Shown: positions 17,214 to 26,786, counted from the first letter of the stretch. The stretch: 64,000 nt of DNA from Chloroflexota bacterium (GCA_003228195.2 QGNO01000002.1:86824-150823), one strand, 5' to 3'. A program made the numbers and translations. The notes: generated by a model not told the origin, from the sequence alone.

Positions 17214-19508
17214 ATGAACACAAACAGAATTAAGCCGCAATTGAAGGAGAATGCACACACTATTCTTCAAACTCGTTACTTGGTAGGCTCAGAGACCGCG
17301 CAGGATCTCTTCCTTCGAGTTGCTAAAGCTGTAGCTAAACCAGAGGATCCTAAAACACGAGAGTCATGGGCAACTACTTTCTACGACTTGATGGCGACAA
17401 CTAAGTTTCTGCCAAACTCCCCTACCCTGTTTAATGCTGGAACAGGACAGGGAACTCTTTCAGCCTGTTTCGTTCTTCCTATAGAAGACACCATGGAAAG
17501 CATAATGGAGACGGCTCGCTCATCAGCTATGATCCAAAAATACGGCGGTGGACTTGGATATTCGTTCAGTAACTTACGCCCACGTGGCAGCGGTATAAAA
17601 ACTACCCAAGGGAAGGCTTGTGGACCTATATCGGTTCTAGAAATGCTCAGCTCCCTCTCCGACATGATAACTCAGGGCGGAAAACGCCACGGCGCAAACA
17701 TGGGGATATTGGATGTGTCTCATCCAGAAATATTAGATTTTATTCATATGAAAGATGATGACGTCACAGCTCAAAATTTCAACATATCAATAGCCGTTAC
17801 TGACGATTTCATGAAAGCGGTTGAGAATAATGAAAATTGGGATTTAATAGTTCCTCCAAATAGCGGCTCGAAAAGTGCCGGTGAAGTCGTTGAAACTGTT
17901 CCAGCCAGGGACATCTGGAATAAAATCATCGAGTCGGCCTGGAGGACTGGGGACCCTGGCTTGTACTTCATAGATGAAGCTAACCGCCATAATCCAACCC
18001 CTCATCTAGGCAAGCTTGAGAGCACAAACCCTTGTGGCGAAGTGCCTCTACTGGCTAATGAAGCCTGTAATCTGGGATCTATTGATCTCGGAAAGTTTGT
18101 CACGCAAGGTCTTGGCTCACCAATTTTCGATTTCGAGTCCCTAAAAGAAGTGAGTCGGATAGCAGCCAGATTTCTAGACAACGTGGTTTCTGTTAATGAC
18201 TTTCCCACTAAGGCCGTAAAAAAAGCGGTCGACACTACTAGAAAAACTGGTCTAGGAGTGATGGGTTGGCATGATGCCATTATAAAAATGGGTATGCCTT
18301 ACGAATCAAGAGATGCCCTAGAGTTAGGAAGTAAGGTTATGGCCACAATTAACGAAGCTGCAAAAGCGGTTTCCATAGAACTTGCAAAGGAGCGTGGTCC
18401 TTACCCAGGCTGGCTGCCCCAAACACCTGGCGAGGAGCCAATAAGAAATGCAACCAGGACTTGCATAGCTCCTACGGGAACCATAAGCGCAATAGCTGGT
18501 GCATCTAGCGGTATTGAGCCAATTTTCGCATTAGCGTTCGTCAAAAACGTGCTTGATGGAAAACAATTAAGGGAAGGTAACGAACATTTCATTGAAATAG
18601 CACATGAAAGAGGATTCTACTCAGAGGGGTTAATGGACGAGGTGGCTAAAACGGGATCATGCCAGCAGGTCGCTGAAGTACCAAGTGATGTCAAGGAATT
18701 ATTTAAAGTTGCGAATGAAATTGCGATCGAAGCCCACATACGAATGCAGGCTGTCTTTCAAGCAGAGACTGATCTTGCAGTAAGCAAGACCATAAATATG
18801 GCCAATTCCGCCACCACAGAGGATATAGAAGGTGCCTACTGGCTTGCATACAGAAATAACTGTAAGGGAATAACGATATACAGAGATGGCTCGAAGTCCA
18901 TGCAAGTCCTAGAAGTCAACAGCACGAAAGAACAAGCAGCCGAATCAGAACTTTTGAGCTTATCTGGCCTGAAATTCAAAAGACTACGCCCTCTTCAAAT
19001 GCAAGGAGTTACTGAGCGTGTGAGAACAGGGCACGGCAACACCTACGTCACGATCAACTACGACCAGGAAAAACAACCTTTCGAGGTATTCACAACGCTC
19101 GGAAAAGCCGGGAGTTGTGATTCCGCCAATCTTGAGGCAATAACCAGACTAGTTTCTTTGGCCTTAAGGTCAGGTGTTTTAGCTGAAGACATAGTAGATC
19201 AACTCCAAGGGATCACTTGTCATCCAGTTTGGGATCAAGGAGTTATGGTTAGATCAGGCCCTGACGCTTTGGCACAGGTTCTAAGAAAGCATACTCTACA
19301 GGAATCTGACGAGACCGCTGAACCGTATGGAGCACAATTAGGATTGGAAATCGCCAATACGGTCGGGGCCAAAACAGAAATCACTAAGGAGAGCAACCAG
19401 CCAGTGTCTGCAGTCGGATTCAGTTGCCCAGAATGTAGCGGACCAGTAGCTTTTCAGGAAGGTTGCGTGATATGCCAGTCTTGCGCTTGGAACCAATGCG
19501 GAGGCTAA
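17214..19508 (+). CDS. nrdJ: Vitamin B12-dependent (class II) ribonucleotide reductase
   Basis: Makes deoxyribonucleotides using adenosylcobalamin, with no need for oxygen. The roughly 764-residue product has LPNSPTLFNAGTG, SACFVLPIEDTMESI, KYGGGLGYSFSNLRPRGS, the active-site segment NPCGEVPLLANEACNLGS, GLGVMGWHDAI and the class II block ITIYRDGSKSMQVL. A C-terminal zinc-finger-like tail has CPECSGP and CVICQSCAWNQCGG, carrying the redox cysteines. There is no N-terminal ATP-cone. ATG 17214 has AAGGAG nine nt upstream; the TTG three codons earlier abuts that site. It follows nrdR after 260 nt that contain no clear NrdR box. Confidence 0.95.
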   Translation: MNTNRIKPQLKENAHTILQTRYLVGSETAQDLFLRVAKAVAKPEDPKTRESWATTFYDLMATTKFLPNSPTLFNAGTGQGTLSACFVLPIEDTMESIMETARSSAMIQKYGGGLGYSFSNLRPRGSGIKTTQGKACGPISVLEMLSSLSDMITQGGKRHGANMGILDVSHPEILDFIHMKDDDVTAQNFNISIAVTDDFMKAVENNENWDLIVPPNSGSKSAGEVVETVPARDIWNKIIESAWRTGDPGLYFIDEANRHNPTPHLGKLESTNPCGEVPLLANEACNLGSIDLGKFVTQGLGSPIFDFESLKEVSRIAARFLDNVVSVNDFPTKAVKKAVDTTRKTGLGVMGWHDAIIKMGMPYESRDALELGSKVMATINEAAKAVSIELAKERGPYPGWLPQTPGEEPIRNATRTCIAPTGTISAIAGASSGIEPIFALAFVKNVLDGKQLREGNEHFIEIAHERGFYSEGLMDEVAKTGSCQQVAEVPSDVKELFKVANEIAIEAHIRMQAVFQAETDLAVSKTINMANSATTEDIEGAYWLAYRNNCKGITIYRDGSKSMQVLEVNSTKEQAAESELLSLSGLKFKRLRPLQMQGVTERVRTGHGNTYVTINYDQEKQPFEVFTTLGKAGSCDSANLEAITRLVSLALRSGVLAEDIVDQLQGITCHPVWDQGVMVRSGPDALAQVLRKHTLQESDETAEPYGAQLGLEIANTVGAKTEITKESNQPVSAVGFSCPECSGPVAFQEGCVICQSCAWNQCGG

Positions 19509-19578
19509 GAACAATAGTTATCTAGTCAGTATCTTACAGGAAAATTAACCTAAAGCCGTGACCGGGAGGGACCCAGTT

Positions 19579-20022
19579 ATGCTGGAGGAATATCGAAGGA
19601 TTCGTTGGATAATAGACGGGAATCTGCCTCAAATAGAATCTGTTCGCCCAGACGTAACGCCTCTGTCAAGATACACGGATGACTTGATTACAGAAGCTAT
19701 AAAACAAAAACGGTGGATATTGACTTCAAACCGACTTTTTCTCCGCGATAGCAATATCCCCTCTAACTGCCCACCCATTGGCATCGTTGATAGTGCCTCG
19801 TGTTCCGTAGAAGGCCTGCTAAGAAATCTCTTACATTTAGAGTTTCGTCTTCTTAAGCGCAAAGAAAGATATTCCCAGCTCATTAATTCGACAGAAAGAT
19901 TTTTCATAGAAATGGACAGGTCAACATTTAAAGTTAACTCCAAAGGTGGATTTGAGGAGTTAGAAAGTTGGAAGGTGCCTAGTTTCGCGATAACACAAGG
20001 TGTCGAGGGTGCCCCGGCCTAA
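19579..20022 (+). CDS. Small protein, possible PIN-like (Mut7-C/DUF5615-type) nuclease fold
   Basis: 147 residues from the ATG at 19579, which has GGGAGG about nine nt upstream. Visible features that recall Mut7-C/DUF5615 PIN-like proteins are an N-terminal RWIIDGNLP (acidic residue after a beta strand), SRYTDDLITEAIKQKRWILT (acidic residue, helix, strand ending in T) and SNRLFLRD. The C-terminal half is charged and helical. The match is weak and no function is claimed. It follows the RNR gene after 70 nt and is followed by a hairpin overlapping its stop codon. Confidence 0.7.
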   Translation: MLEEYRRIRWIIDGNLPQIESVRPDVTPLSRYTDDLITEAIKQKRWILTSNRLFLRDSNIPSNCPPIGIVDSASCSVEGLLRNLLHLEFRLLKRKERYSQLINSTERFFIEMDRSTFKVNSKGGFEELESWKVPSFAITQGVEGAPA

Positions 20023-20232
20023 TGACCGAGGCACCTGTCTAGGATAACCCTGGCGTGTTTATTATATTTTATTTCGCCTAATTGCTGGGGCATCCTTGCA
20101 CCGTACCGATCGATCCCCAACCGAGGGTTCCCTCGGTACTCTAGCGATCCGCCGCCTCCTGCGGGCGTTTTTCTTTTCGGCCCTTAAAAGGTTACTGGAA
20201 GCTCCCTCGCATATGCGACGAGCTCTTCCAGT
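20008..20232 (+). other. Array of hairpins between nrdJ block and pdxA
   Basis: The 387-nt gap before pdxA holds four stems. GGTGCC...GGCACC at 20008-20035 overlaps the stop of the preceding gene. A perfect ACCGAGGG-TT-CCCTCGGT lies at 20120-20137. A GC-rich stem at about 20150-20167 is followed by a T-rich run (terminator-like). ACTGGAAGCTC at 20194-20204 pairs with GAGCTCTTCCAGT at 20220-20232 around the palindrome CGCATATGCG. The first and third are likely terminators; the others could be a small RNA or a leader. No coding sequence is convincing here. Confidence 0.45.
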
Positions 20233-20409
20233 GAACATAAGCTATCCTTATACGTCTATTAAGCCCTTTAATGCTCATTGACTGTGAAAGTCCTTCGATT
20301 ATCGATTCATAATACGAATGTGGCAAACGAATACTCAATAAGATTAGACTAGCAACCAACTATGTTCAGCAATATAATCTTAACCATCAAAAATGATACG
20401 GAGAGAACC

Positions 20410-21414
20410 ATGTCTACTCGACCAGTGATTGCGATTACGTTAGGAGACCCATGCGGAATAGGCCCAGAGGTAGTTGCGAAAGCGCTGTCTAGCCGAGAAA
20501 TATACAACGTTTGTGTGCCATTAGTGGTTGGGAGTATCACAGCTATGGAGCAAGGCATAAAAATCGCTGATGCTTCGCTTGCTATAAGGAAAGTTGGGTC
20601 GATTTCTTCGGTCAAATCCTTACCTGGAGAAATTTCAGTGATCGATACCGGTTGGATCCCTCTAGATTCTATTCAAATGGGCAAAATATCAGCCGATGCA
20701 GGAAGAGCCAGCGTTGAATGGGTTAAATATGCTGCTCAATTATGCCTGGACGGAGAGGTCGACGCTATCGCTACCGCACCAATACACAAAGAAGCAGTTA
20801 TTCTTGCTGGTTACAAAGAAGTCGGACATATGGAAATTTTGCAAGCTATGACTCAAGCCCCCCAAGTTGCCACTATGTTGATATCAGGAATCCTAAGAGT
20901 GGTTCACTTGACCACGCATCGACCGCTTAGTGAGGCAGCAAATGCTGTGACCAAAGAAAATGTCTTGGCAAAAATAACTTTAACTAACGACTCTTTTAAG
21001 CAATGGGGATTTAAATCTGCCCGTATAGGGGTCGCTGCCCTTAATCCACATGCTTCTGACGGCGGTTTGCTCGGATCAGAAGAAAGTGAAGCGATAGAAC
21101 CTGCTATAAGAGAAGCAAGTGCTCAGGGCATAAACGTTGTCGGGCCAGTTCCAGCAGACACTATATTTCACCAAGCGATCAAGGGAGATTATGACGTCGT
21201 ACTCGCAATGTATCATGATCAAGGGCACATACCCATTAAGGTATACGGGTTCGAACAAAGTATTAGTGTCAATTTGGGTCTCCCGCTGACACGAACGTCT
21301 GTTGATCACGGTACAGCCTTCGACATAGCAGGGAAAGGTATTGCTCAGGCAACTAGTATGATCGAAGCTATAAAATTGGCTGCCTCGATCGCATCGGGGG
21401 ATGGTATGATCTAG
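20410..21414 (+). CDS. pdxA: 4-hydroxythreonine-4-phosphate dehydrogenase
   Basis: NAD-dependent enzyme of the DXP-dependent pyridoxal phosphate pathway. The 334-residue product begins RPVIAITLGDPCGIGPEVV and has TAPIHKEAV, the metal-binding HMEILQAMT, MYHDQGHIPIKV and DHGTAFDIAGKG, all diagnostic. ATG 20410 follows GGAGAG; an in-frame ATG at 20362 would add an unlike 16-residue extension. Distant homologues act on other hydroxy-dicarboxylates, but the full motif set favours PdxA. Confidence 0.92.
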   Translation: MSTRPVIAITLGDPCGIGPEVVAKALSSREIYNVCVPLVVGSITAMEQGIKIADASLAIRKVGSISSVKSLPGEISVIDTGWIPLDSIQMGKISADAGRASVEWVKYAAQLCLDGEVDAIATAPIHKEAVILAGYKEVGHMEILQAMTQAPQVATMLISGILRVVHLTTHRPLSEAANAVTKENVLAKITLTNDSFKQWGFKSARIGVAALNPHASDGGLLGSEESEAIEPAIREASAQGINVVGPVPADTIFHQAIKGDYDVVLAMYHDQGHIPIKVYGFEQSISVNLGLPLTRTSVDHGTAFDIAGKGIAQATSMIEAIKLAASIASGDGMI

Positions 21415-21504
21415 TAAGTTTGAATATAATTTACTCTTATAGCTAGATCAATAGATAAACTAAGCTTGATACAATATGAATGCAATTATTATGGTGGCAT
21501 TTTC

Positions 21505-22311
21505 GTGAATATAACATTCATCGGCGGGGGGATAATGGCAGAAGCCATTATCAGTGGCATACTGCAACATGGAATGGCAAAACCACGAGACATTCGAGTA
21601 AGCGATCCCGCCGCCCAAAGGCGCCATCACCTCACAAACGAATATGGGATAAATGCCACCGACAGTAATTTAGAAGCGGTGGCAGATTCAGACCTATTTG
21701 TCCTAGCAATTAAACCTCAACATTTACTAGATGTTGCGCGTGAAATTAAACATTCAGTAGTGCCCGAACAAACTGGTGTTTCCATCGTAGCAGGAGCCAC
21801 GTTAGAAACATTAACAGGCCATTTAGAGCATCAAAGTATCATCCGCGTCATGCCTAATACTCCAGCCCAAATTGGTGAAGGCATGAGCCTTTGGATCGCT
21901 TCATCTTCAGTAAACGAAGAACATAAAAAATCGACTCGTGAAATCCTTGAAACTTTAGGGAAAGAGTTAGAAGTCAACAATGAAGCCTATATGGATATGG
22001 GAACTGCCCTCAGCGGCAGCGGTCCAGCCTTCGTTTTTCTTTTCCTTGAAAGTTTAATAGATGCAGCGATTGCTCTGGGCATGCCAGCTTCAATGGCAAA
22101 TGCATTAGCAAAACAGACGTTGCTAGGTAGCGCCAAACTCGTCATAGAATCAAGTGACGATCCCACTAAACTTCGAAAAATGGTGACTTCCCCAGGTGGA
22201 ACTACAGCGGAAGGCATCAATATATTTCAAACTATGAATTTTGAGGGAATTGTAAAAAGTGCACTTAGAGCATCGTATGAAAAAGCCAAGGAGCTTGGAG
22301 GTACAAAATGA
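21505..22311 (+). CDS. proC: Pyrroline-5-carboxylate reductase
   Basis: Last step of proline synthesis, NADPH-dependent reduction of P5C. The 268-residue product begins with the dinucleotide site ITFIGGGIMAEAIISGI and has VLAIKPQ, RVMPNTPAQIGEGM, ALSGSGPAFVFLFLESLIDA and TSPGGTTAEGI, the full ProC set. A GTG at 21505 with GGTGG upstream matches the normal N-terminus; the frame is open to 21466. Its stop overlaps the start of the YggT gene (ATGA). Confidence 0.95.
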   Translation: MNITFIGGGIMAEAIISGILQHGMAKPRDIRVSDPAAQRRHHLTNEYGINATDSNLEAVADSDLFVLAIKPQHLLDVAREIKHSVVPEQTGVSIVAGATLETLTGHLEHQSIIRVMPNTPAQIGEGMSLWIASSSVNEEHKKSTREILETLGKELEVNNEAYMDMGTALSGSGPAFVFLFLESLIDAAIALGMPASMANALAKQTLLGSAKLVIESSDDPTKLRKMVTSPGGTTAEGINIFQTMNFEGIVKSALRASYEKAKELGGTK

Positions 22312-22568
22312 ACTTAGCCGCTCTAATTGGATCCATCACTACTCTCCTTTACCTGATCATTCTTGCCAGAGTCTTGCTATCATGGTTTCCTAACGCCTCA
22401 CCGCAGAATCCCGTGGTGAATTTCATTTATTTTATGAGTGAACCGATTCTTTCACCGATAAGACGGCTAATGCCAAGGACTCCGTTTTTTGATTTCACCC
22501 CTATGGTAGCTATAATATTAATCACCATTCTTCAGGCAGTTTCCCTGAGAATAGTAGAATGGCTTTGA
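22308..22568 (+). CDS. YggT-family membrane protein
   Basis: 86 residues with two hydrophobic helices (about 5-27 and 60-84) and the family segments LARVLLSWFPNAS and EPILSPIRRLMPR between them. YggT proteins are small inner-membrane proteins linked to division-plane or osmotic functions and are commonly next to proC, as here. Overlap with proC by four bases (ATGA) indicates translational coupling. Confidence 0.9.
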   Translation: MNLAALIGSITTLLYLIILARVLLSWFPNASPQNPVVNFIYFMSEPILSPIRRLMPRTPFFDFTPMVAIILITILQAVSLRIVEWL

Positions 22569-22611
22569 CTCTAAATACTATTCCAAACATATCAAATACC
22601 ACCTTCCATCT

Positions 22612-22640
22612 TTGTGCAACTGACGAACCACTTGTAAGAT
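22612..22640 (+). promoter_or_regulatory. Sigma-70-type promoter for pepA
   Basis: TTGTGC at 22612-22617, 17-nt spacer, TAAGAT at 22635-22640, about 26 nt before the pepA ATG. AGAGGTGA is the ribosome site. Confidence 0.5.
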
Positions 22641-22665
22641 GTGATTTTAACCAAAGAGGTGATTA

Positions 22666-24174
22666 ATGAAAATCAAAGTAAGTAAAGAAAACATCGGCAA
22701 TATCGATACAGACGCTCTCGTTGTAAATTTGTTTGAAGGTGATAAGAAGCCGGCCGGCGCGACTGGGGAAGTAGATAAACTCCTCGACGGCACAATTTCA
22801 CAGCTTATTCAAGAAGATGAAATTACCGGCAAGAAAAATGAGGTCACCCTGATTCATACGCTTAATAAAATGCCGGCATCCAGAGTGATGGTCGTTGGGC
22901 TAGGGGAGAAAGCCAAGTTTTCCTCAGAAGTATTGCGGCAGGTTATGGGAACCGCGGCCCGTCGTCTCAGGAGCGTCAACGTAAAACGTATAGCTAGCAT
23001 TGCTCATGGAGCAGGTATAGGAGGAATGGAAGCTACAGTTTCAGCCCAAACCATTGCTGAAGGTGCTCTCCTTGGACTATATAAATTTGATAAGTACAAG
23101 ACATTACTCAACAATCGATCGAGCATAGACGAATTAGCCATAGTAGAACAAGACGATTCCAAAATCAGTCTACTAAAAGCAGGGGTTAATAAAGGACAGA
23201 TAGTTGCTGAGGCTACTAATTTCGCACGTGACCTAGGAAACGAACCCGCTAATATATTAACGCCGACAGAACTTGCTAATCGAGCCGAAAAAATGGCCAA
23301 GAGAGTAGGCTTAGAATACGAATCCTTGGATAGAAAGCAAATGGAAAAACTTGGTATGGGTGCTTTGTTAGCCGTTGCAGCTGGAAGCAACCGGCCACCA
23401 AAGTTTATCATTCTCAAATACATAGGAGATCCAAGAAATGAAGATAATAACCTGGCTCTCTGTGGTAAAGGCATTACATTCGACTCTGGTGGCATATCTA
23501 TAAAGCCAGCCGAGGGAATGGGCGCCATGAAAGGTGACATGGCAGGAGGCGCTTCCGTAATAGGCGCAATGATGGCTATAGCGCAAATCAAACCCAAGAT
23601 TAACGTTATGGGCATCGTTCCAGCGACAGAAAACATGTCCGGCGGATCTGCTTTCCATCCGGGAGACGTTGTCCGAACGATGTTGGGGAAGACTTTTGAA
23701 ATTATAAGCACAGATGCGGAAGGCCGCATGGTACTTGCTGACGCTTTATCTTACGCAATAGAGCATAAACAAAAGCGATTAGTAGATGTTGCTACATTGA
23801 CTGGTGCAGCTAGTGTCGCTCTAGGGAATCTGGCTGCAGCAATAATGGGTAATGATCAGTCACTAATCAACCACATTATTTACGCAGGAGAAAATTCCGG
23901 GGAAAGATTTTGGCAACTACCCATGTGGGAGGAATACCGGGAACAAATTGTAAGCGACATCGCAGATATCAAGAACTCAGGCGGGCGAGCCGCTGGAACC
24001 ATAGCGGGCGGTTACTTTATACAAGAGTTTACGGAAGGGGTTCCTTGGGCCCATCTTGACATAGCAGCGCTAGCTCGTACCGATCGCGAAAGAGGATACA
24101 CCGTTAAGGGGCATACTGGTTTCCCAGTGCGTACTTTAGTCAGATTGGCTGAAAACCTTGCCAGCGTTAAATAA
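22666..24174 (+). CDS. pepA: Leucyl aminopeptidase (M17)
   Basis: Two-metal cytosolic aminopeptidase that releases N-terminal residues from peptides; some homologues also bind DNA. The 502-residue product has an N-terminal regulatory domain and the C-terminal catalytic domain with LALCGKGITFDSGGISIKP (metal-binding Lys/Asp), GDMAGGASVIGAM, and the signature NTDAEGRM-like STDAEGRMVLADALSYA. RDLGNEPANILTPTELA at the domain junction is also typical. It is preceded by a promoter and followed by mtaB after about 50 nt. Confidence 0.95.
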   Translation: MKIKVSKENIGNIDTDALVVNLFEGDKKPAGATGEVDKLLDGTISQLIQEDEITGKKNEVTLIHTLNKMPASRVMVVGLGEKAKFSSEVLRQVMGTAARRLRSVNVKRIASIAHGAGIGGMEATVSAQTIAEGALLGLYKFDKYKTLLNNRSSIDELAIVEQDDSKISLLKAGVNKGQIVAEATNFARDLGNEPANILTPTELANRAEKMAKRVGLEYESLDRKQMEKLGMGALLAVAAGSNRPPKFIILKYIGDPRNEDNNLALCGKGITFDSGGISIKPAEGMGAMKGDMAGGASVIGAMMAIAQIKPKINVMGIVPATENMSGGSAFHPGDVVRTMLGKTFEIISTDAEGRMVLADALSYAIEHKQKRLVDVATLTGAASVALGNLAAAIMGNDQSLINHIIYAGENSGERFWQLPMWEEYREQIVSDIADIKNSGGRAAGTIAGGYFIQEFTEGVPWAHLDIAALARTDRERGYTVKGHTGFPVRTLVRLAENLASVK

Positions 24175-24225
24175 CTAACAGAGTACGTGCTAGACACATG
24201 ATCCAGGAAAAACCTTAGTAGGTAT

Positions 24226-25527
24226 ATGGCTAGACAAGGAATGGAAACACCCAAAATATACATAGAGACCCATGGATGTAAGCTTAACGAAGCAGACACC
24301 CAAAATCTGTCAAAGCAGCTAATTGAGGCTGGATACAGATTAACTGTAACCCCAGAGCGGGCTAATGTTCACATAGTTAACACATGTACAGTAACCCATG
24401 TGGCAGACAAGAAAGCTAGACAAGCCATTCGAAAAGCAAAGCGAATCAACAAGCAATCTCTGCTGGTTGTTACAGGTTGCTATGTCGAAAGATCTCCAGA
24501 AGCAGTCTCCCAATTGGAAGGGATAGACCTGTTAATAGGCAACAGAATGAAGCACTCAATAGTCGAAGACATTAGTACACTTTTGAATTTCGTTTCACCA
24601 AAAGCACAGGTCTCGCCAAGCCCAGACGAAGAGTCTATCGCAGCTAATGCGTTGCGTCCGATGATCAAAATCCAAGAGGGATGCAACCAAGTCTGTTCAT
24701 ACTGCATAGTGCCAAAAGTTCGTGGCACGGAACGAAGTGTTGATCCTAACACACTAATAAAAATGGTAAATAAGGCATCTCAAGAAGGACACATGGAGGT
24801 AGTGCTCACTGGCACTCAACTCGGATCGTACGGCTTTGATCTAGTTGATGCGTCTCTCAACACGCTGCTCTCTAGAGTATTGAAAGAAACGACCATACCG
24901 AGGCTTCGAGTATCCTCTTTGCAGCCTCAGGAAATTAATGACGAACTAATTCAACTTTGGGACAACAAGCGACTTTGTCCACATTTTCATTTGCCCCTAC
25001 AAAGTGGATCTTCTACAGTGTTGTCAAGGATGAGAAGAAGATATTCCGTTGAACATTACAGACAAGCCGTTGAGAAAATTAGGGCTCGCTTGCCCTCTGC
25101 TACAATAACAACAGACGTGATTGTGGGATTTCCAGGGGAAAGTGAGAAACAATTCACGGAAACTTACAATCTATGCAAGGAAATTAAATTCGCGAATTTA
25201 CACCTTTTCCCGTACTCTTCACGGCCAGGCACCTCAGCATATTACCTCTCAAACAAGGTGGGGACAAAAGACATTAGGGCTAGGATGAATCTGATGCTCA
25301 ATCTAGCGAAACTACAAGCCTCGGATTACAAGAAGAGTATCTTAGGTACAACAAGCAAGGTACTATGGGAAACGCACAAGAAAATTGGGAATGCTACGAC
25401 TTGGTCTGGGCTAACTGACAACTATATTCGAGTAACGACTACGTCCGATAAACCACTACGGAATGTTATAACTCCAGTGGAGCTGGAAAAATTTACTAAC
25501 GGCGTAGTATGGGCACGAATTCTGTAG
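24226..25527 (+). CDS. mtaB: tRNA t6A37 methylthiotransferase MtaB (radical SAM)
   Basis: Adds a methylthio group to t6A37 of tRNAs reading ANN codons. The 433-residue product has the three N-terminal cluster cysteines in THGCKLNEAD, VNTCTVTHVA and VVTGCYVERS, then the radical SAM motif QEGCNQVCSYCIVPKVRG. These indicate two 4Fe-4S clusters. The text LTGTQLGSYGFD and HFHLPLQSGS follows. The HGCKLN form (rather than GCQMN) and the conserved CNQVCSYC favour MtaB over MiaB or RimO. The C-terminus has a short TRAM-like region. Confidence 0.92.
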   Translation: MARQGMETPKIYIETHGCKLNEADTQNLSKQLIEAGYRLTVTPERANVHIVNTCTVTHVADKKARQAIRKAKRINKQSLLVVTGCYVERSPEAVSQLEGIDLLIGNRMKHSIVEDISTLLNFVSPKAQVSPSPDEESIAANALRPMIKIQEGCNQVCSYCIVPKVRGTERSVDPNTLIKMVNKASQEGHMEVVLTGTQLGSYGFDLVDASLNTLLSRVLKETTIPRLRVSSLQPQEINDELIQLWDNKRLCPHFHLPLQSGSSTVLSRMRRRYSVEHYRQAVEKIRARLPSATITTDVIVGFPGESEKQFTETYNLCKEIKFANLHLFPYSSRPGTSAYYLSNKVGTKDIRARMNLMLNLAKLQASDYKKSILGTTSKVLWETHKKIGNATTWSGLTDNYIRVTTTSDKPLRNVITPVELEKFTNGVVWARIL

Positions 25528-25572
25528 TCAATGGCCTCTGGAAGCTCAAGCGCTACTCTAATCTAACCCACC

Positions 25573-26409
25573 TTATAGAACGACAGAACGGAAGCTGTAG
25601 TGTCCGTTTCGACGCTCCAAATACCCGGCCTTTTGGTCATGTCCATGGCTAAATATCATCAACCAACCACTACTTTCAGCCTCTTTCAAAATCTCCCGTT
25701 TCCAAGCCAGGGTCTCTTCCGGGTCGTGATCCACCGAAGCTATGCATGTCAAATCTAAGTGGTGTCGAGTTGGTATCAAGTCACCCATGAAGGCAACTTT
25801 TTCACCGCCGTAGTTGACCAAAACTATTTGATGCCCCGGCGCTGGACCATTAGCTACTTTCACCCGGACCCCAGGCGCCACATCCTCGTCGCCATCAAGC
25901 AGACATAGTTGTTCACGATCTTTTAGGGGCATGAAATCTTCTCGATTAAAGTATCCCGCACCTCTCTCAGTAGGCTCTATAGCCTGTTTCCAAGCATCAG
26001 ATTGAACATAATAAGTAGCGTTTGGAAAAGTAGGGACTGGGGCCCCTGATCGATCTAAACGTGTGCTTCCTCCACTGTGATCAAACTGAAGATGTGTAAG
26101 GATTACACCTGTTACATCTTTTGGCCCAATGCCATAACTTCTGAATTCGCGGCCAAGTCGGCTAGTTCCCAAACCAAACTTGTCCTTAGCAGAATCAGAC
26201 TGTTTAGTTCCAACCCCAGTATCCACCAAAATGCACTTATCGCCGTTCTTGATAAGCAAGCAGTTTAATCCCATCGTTACACGGTTTCGGCGATCAGGAG
26301 GTTTTTTTTGTTCCCAGTCTACCTTCGGAACAGAGCCGAAAACACACCCACCATCTACCTTTATAATCCCGTCACTGAGAAGCATTAAAGAGGTACCTTG
26401 AGTTCTCAT
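25573..26409 (-). CDS. MBL-fold metallohydrolase, AHL-lactonase-like
   Basis: A 278-residue metallo-beta-lactamase-fold hydrolase resembling the AttM/AiiA lactonase group in size and order: CILVDTGVG, VILTHLQFDHSGG, ANGPAPGHQIVL, FMGDLIPTRHHLD and a final FSHGHD. The HxHxDH metal motif reads HLQFDH, with the second His replaced by Gln (residue 108). GGAGGTG precedes the ATG. It converges on mtaB with 45 nt between stops. The substrate is unknown; a lactone or ester is the usual guess. Confidence 0.85.
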   Translation of the reverse strand: MRTQGTSLMLLSDGIIKVDGGCVFGSVPKVDWEQKKPPDRRNRVTMGLNCLLIKNGDKCILVDTGVGTKQSDSAKDKFGLGTSRLGREFRSYGIGPKDVTGVILTHLQFDHSGGSTRLDRSGAPVPTFPNATYYVQSDAWKQAIEPTERGAGYFNREDFMPLKDREQLCLLDGDEDVAPGVRVKVANGPAPGHQIVLVNYGGEKVAFMGDLIPTRHHLDLTCIASVDHDPEETLAWKREILKEAESSGWLMIFSHGHDQKAGYLERRNGHYSFRSVVL

Positions 26410-26786
26410 TTTTTTGACACCTCCATAAAAAAAGTTAGCTTATCGACATTATCCCGACGCACGAAACCAACCAATCACAGTTTCCTTAATGGGGTATTAT
26501 GGCTTGATCAGCCATTCGACCTACAACACAAAACGAACCCACAACTAAGCCGTCGCAACTCGCCAGAAGCACCCCTCAAGAAAGCCCAGATTCACTAAAG
26601 AACCGTAGGAGGCGACAGTTCTTGGTGCACCTTAACCGTGCTTGGAATGTCTGTCAACCCTAGATTTTAATTCGATTGAATCATCTTTCAATTTGGATTA
26701 AAATTAACCCTTAACAATGGGCCAGTATGGGGCCTGTAGCAAAAACTCGTCGACCAAAATGAGTGAGGTGAAGTATCCGACTACCG
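26410..26786. other. Intergenic region upstream of two divergent genes
   Basis: No convincing gene. The left part carries the leader of the MBL gene. A weak inverted repeat AAGAAC/GTTCTT lies at 26598-26623. The right part holds the dnaJ-like promoter at 26676-26704. Confidence 0.6.
26676..26704 (+). promoter_or_regulatory. Sigma-70-type promoter for the DnaJ-domain gene
   Basis: TTGAAT at 26676-26681, 17-nt spacer, TAAAAT at 26699-26704, in an AT-rich stretch about 80 nt before the coding region. Confidence 0.55.

Noticed and set aside
23004-23729. 241-residue minus-strand frame within pepA
   Set aside because: It lies opposite the catalytic domain of a clear M17 peptidase and has no recognisable domain.
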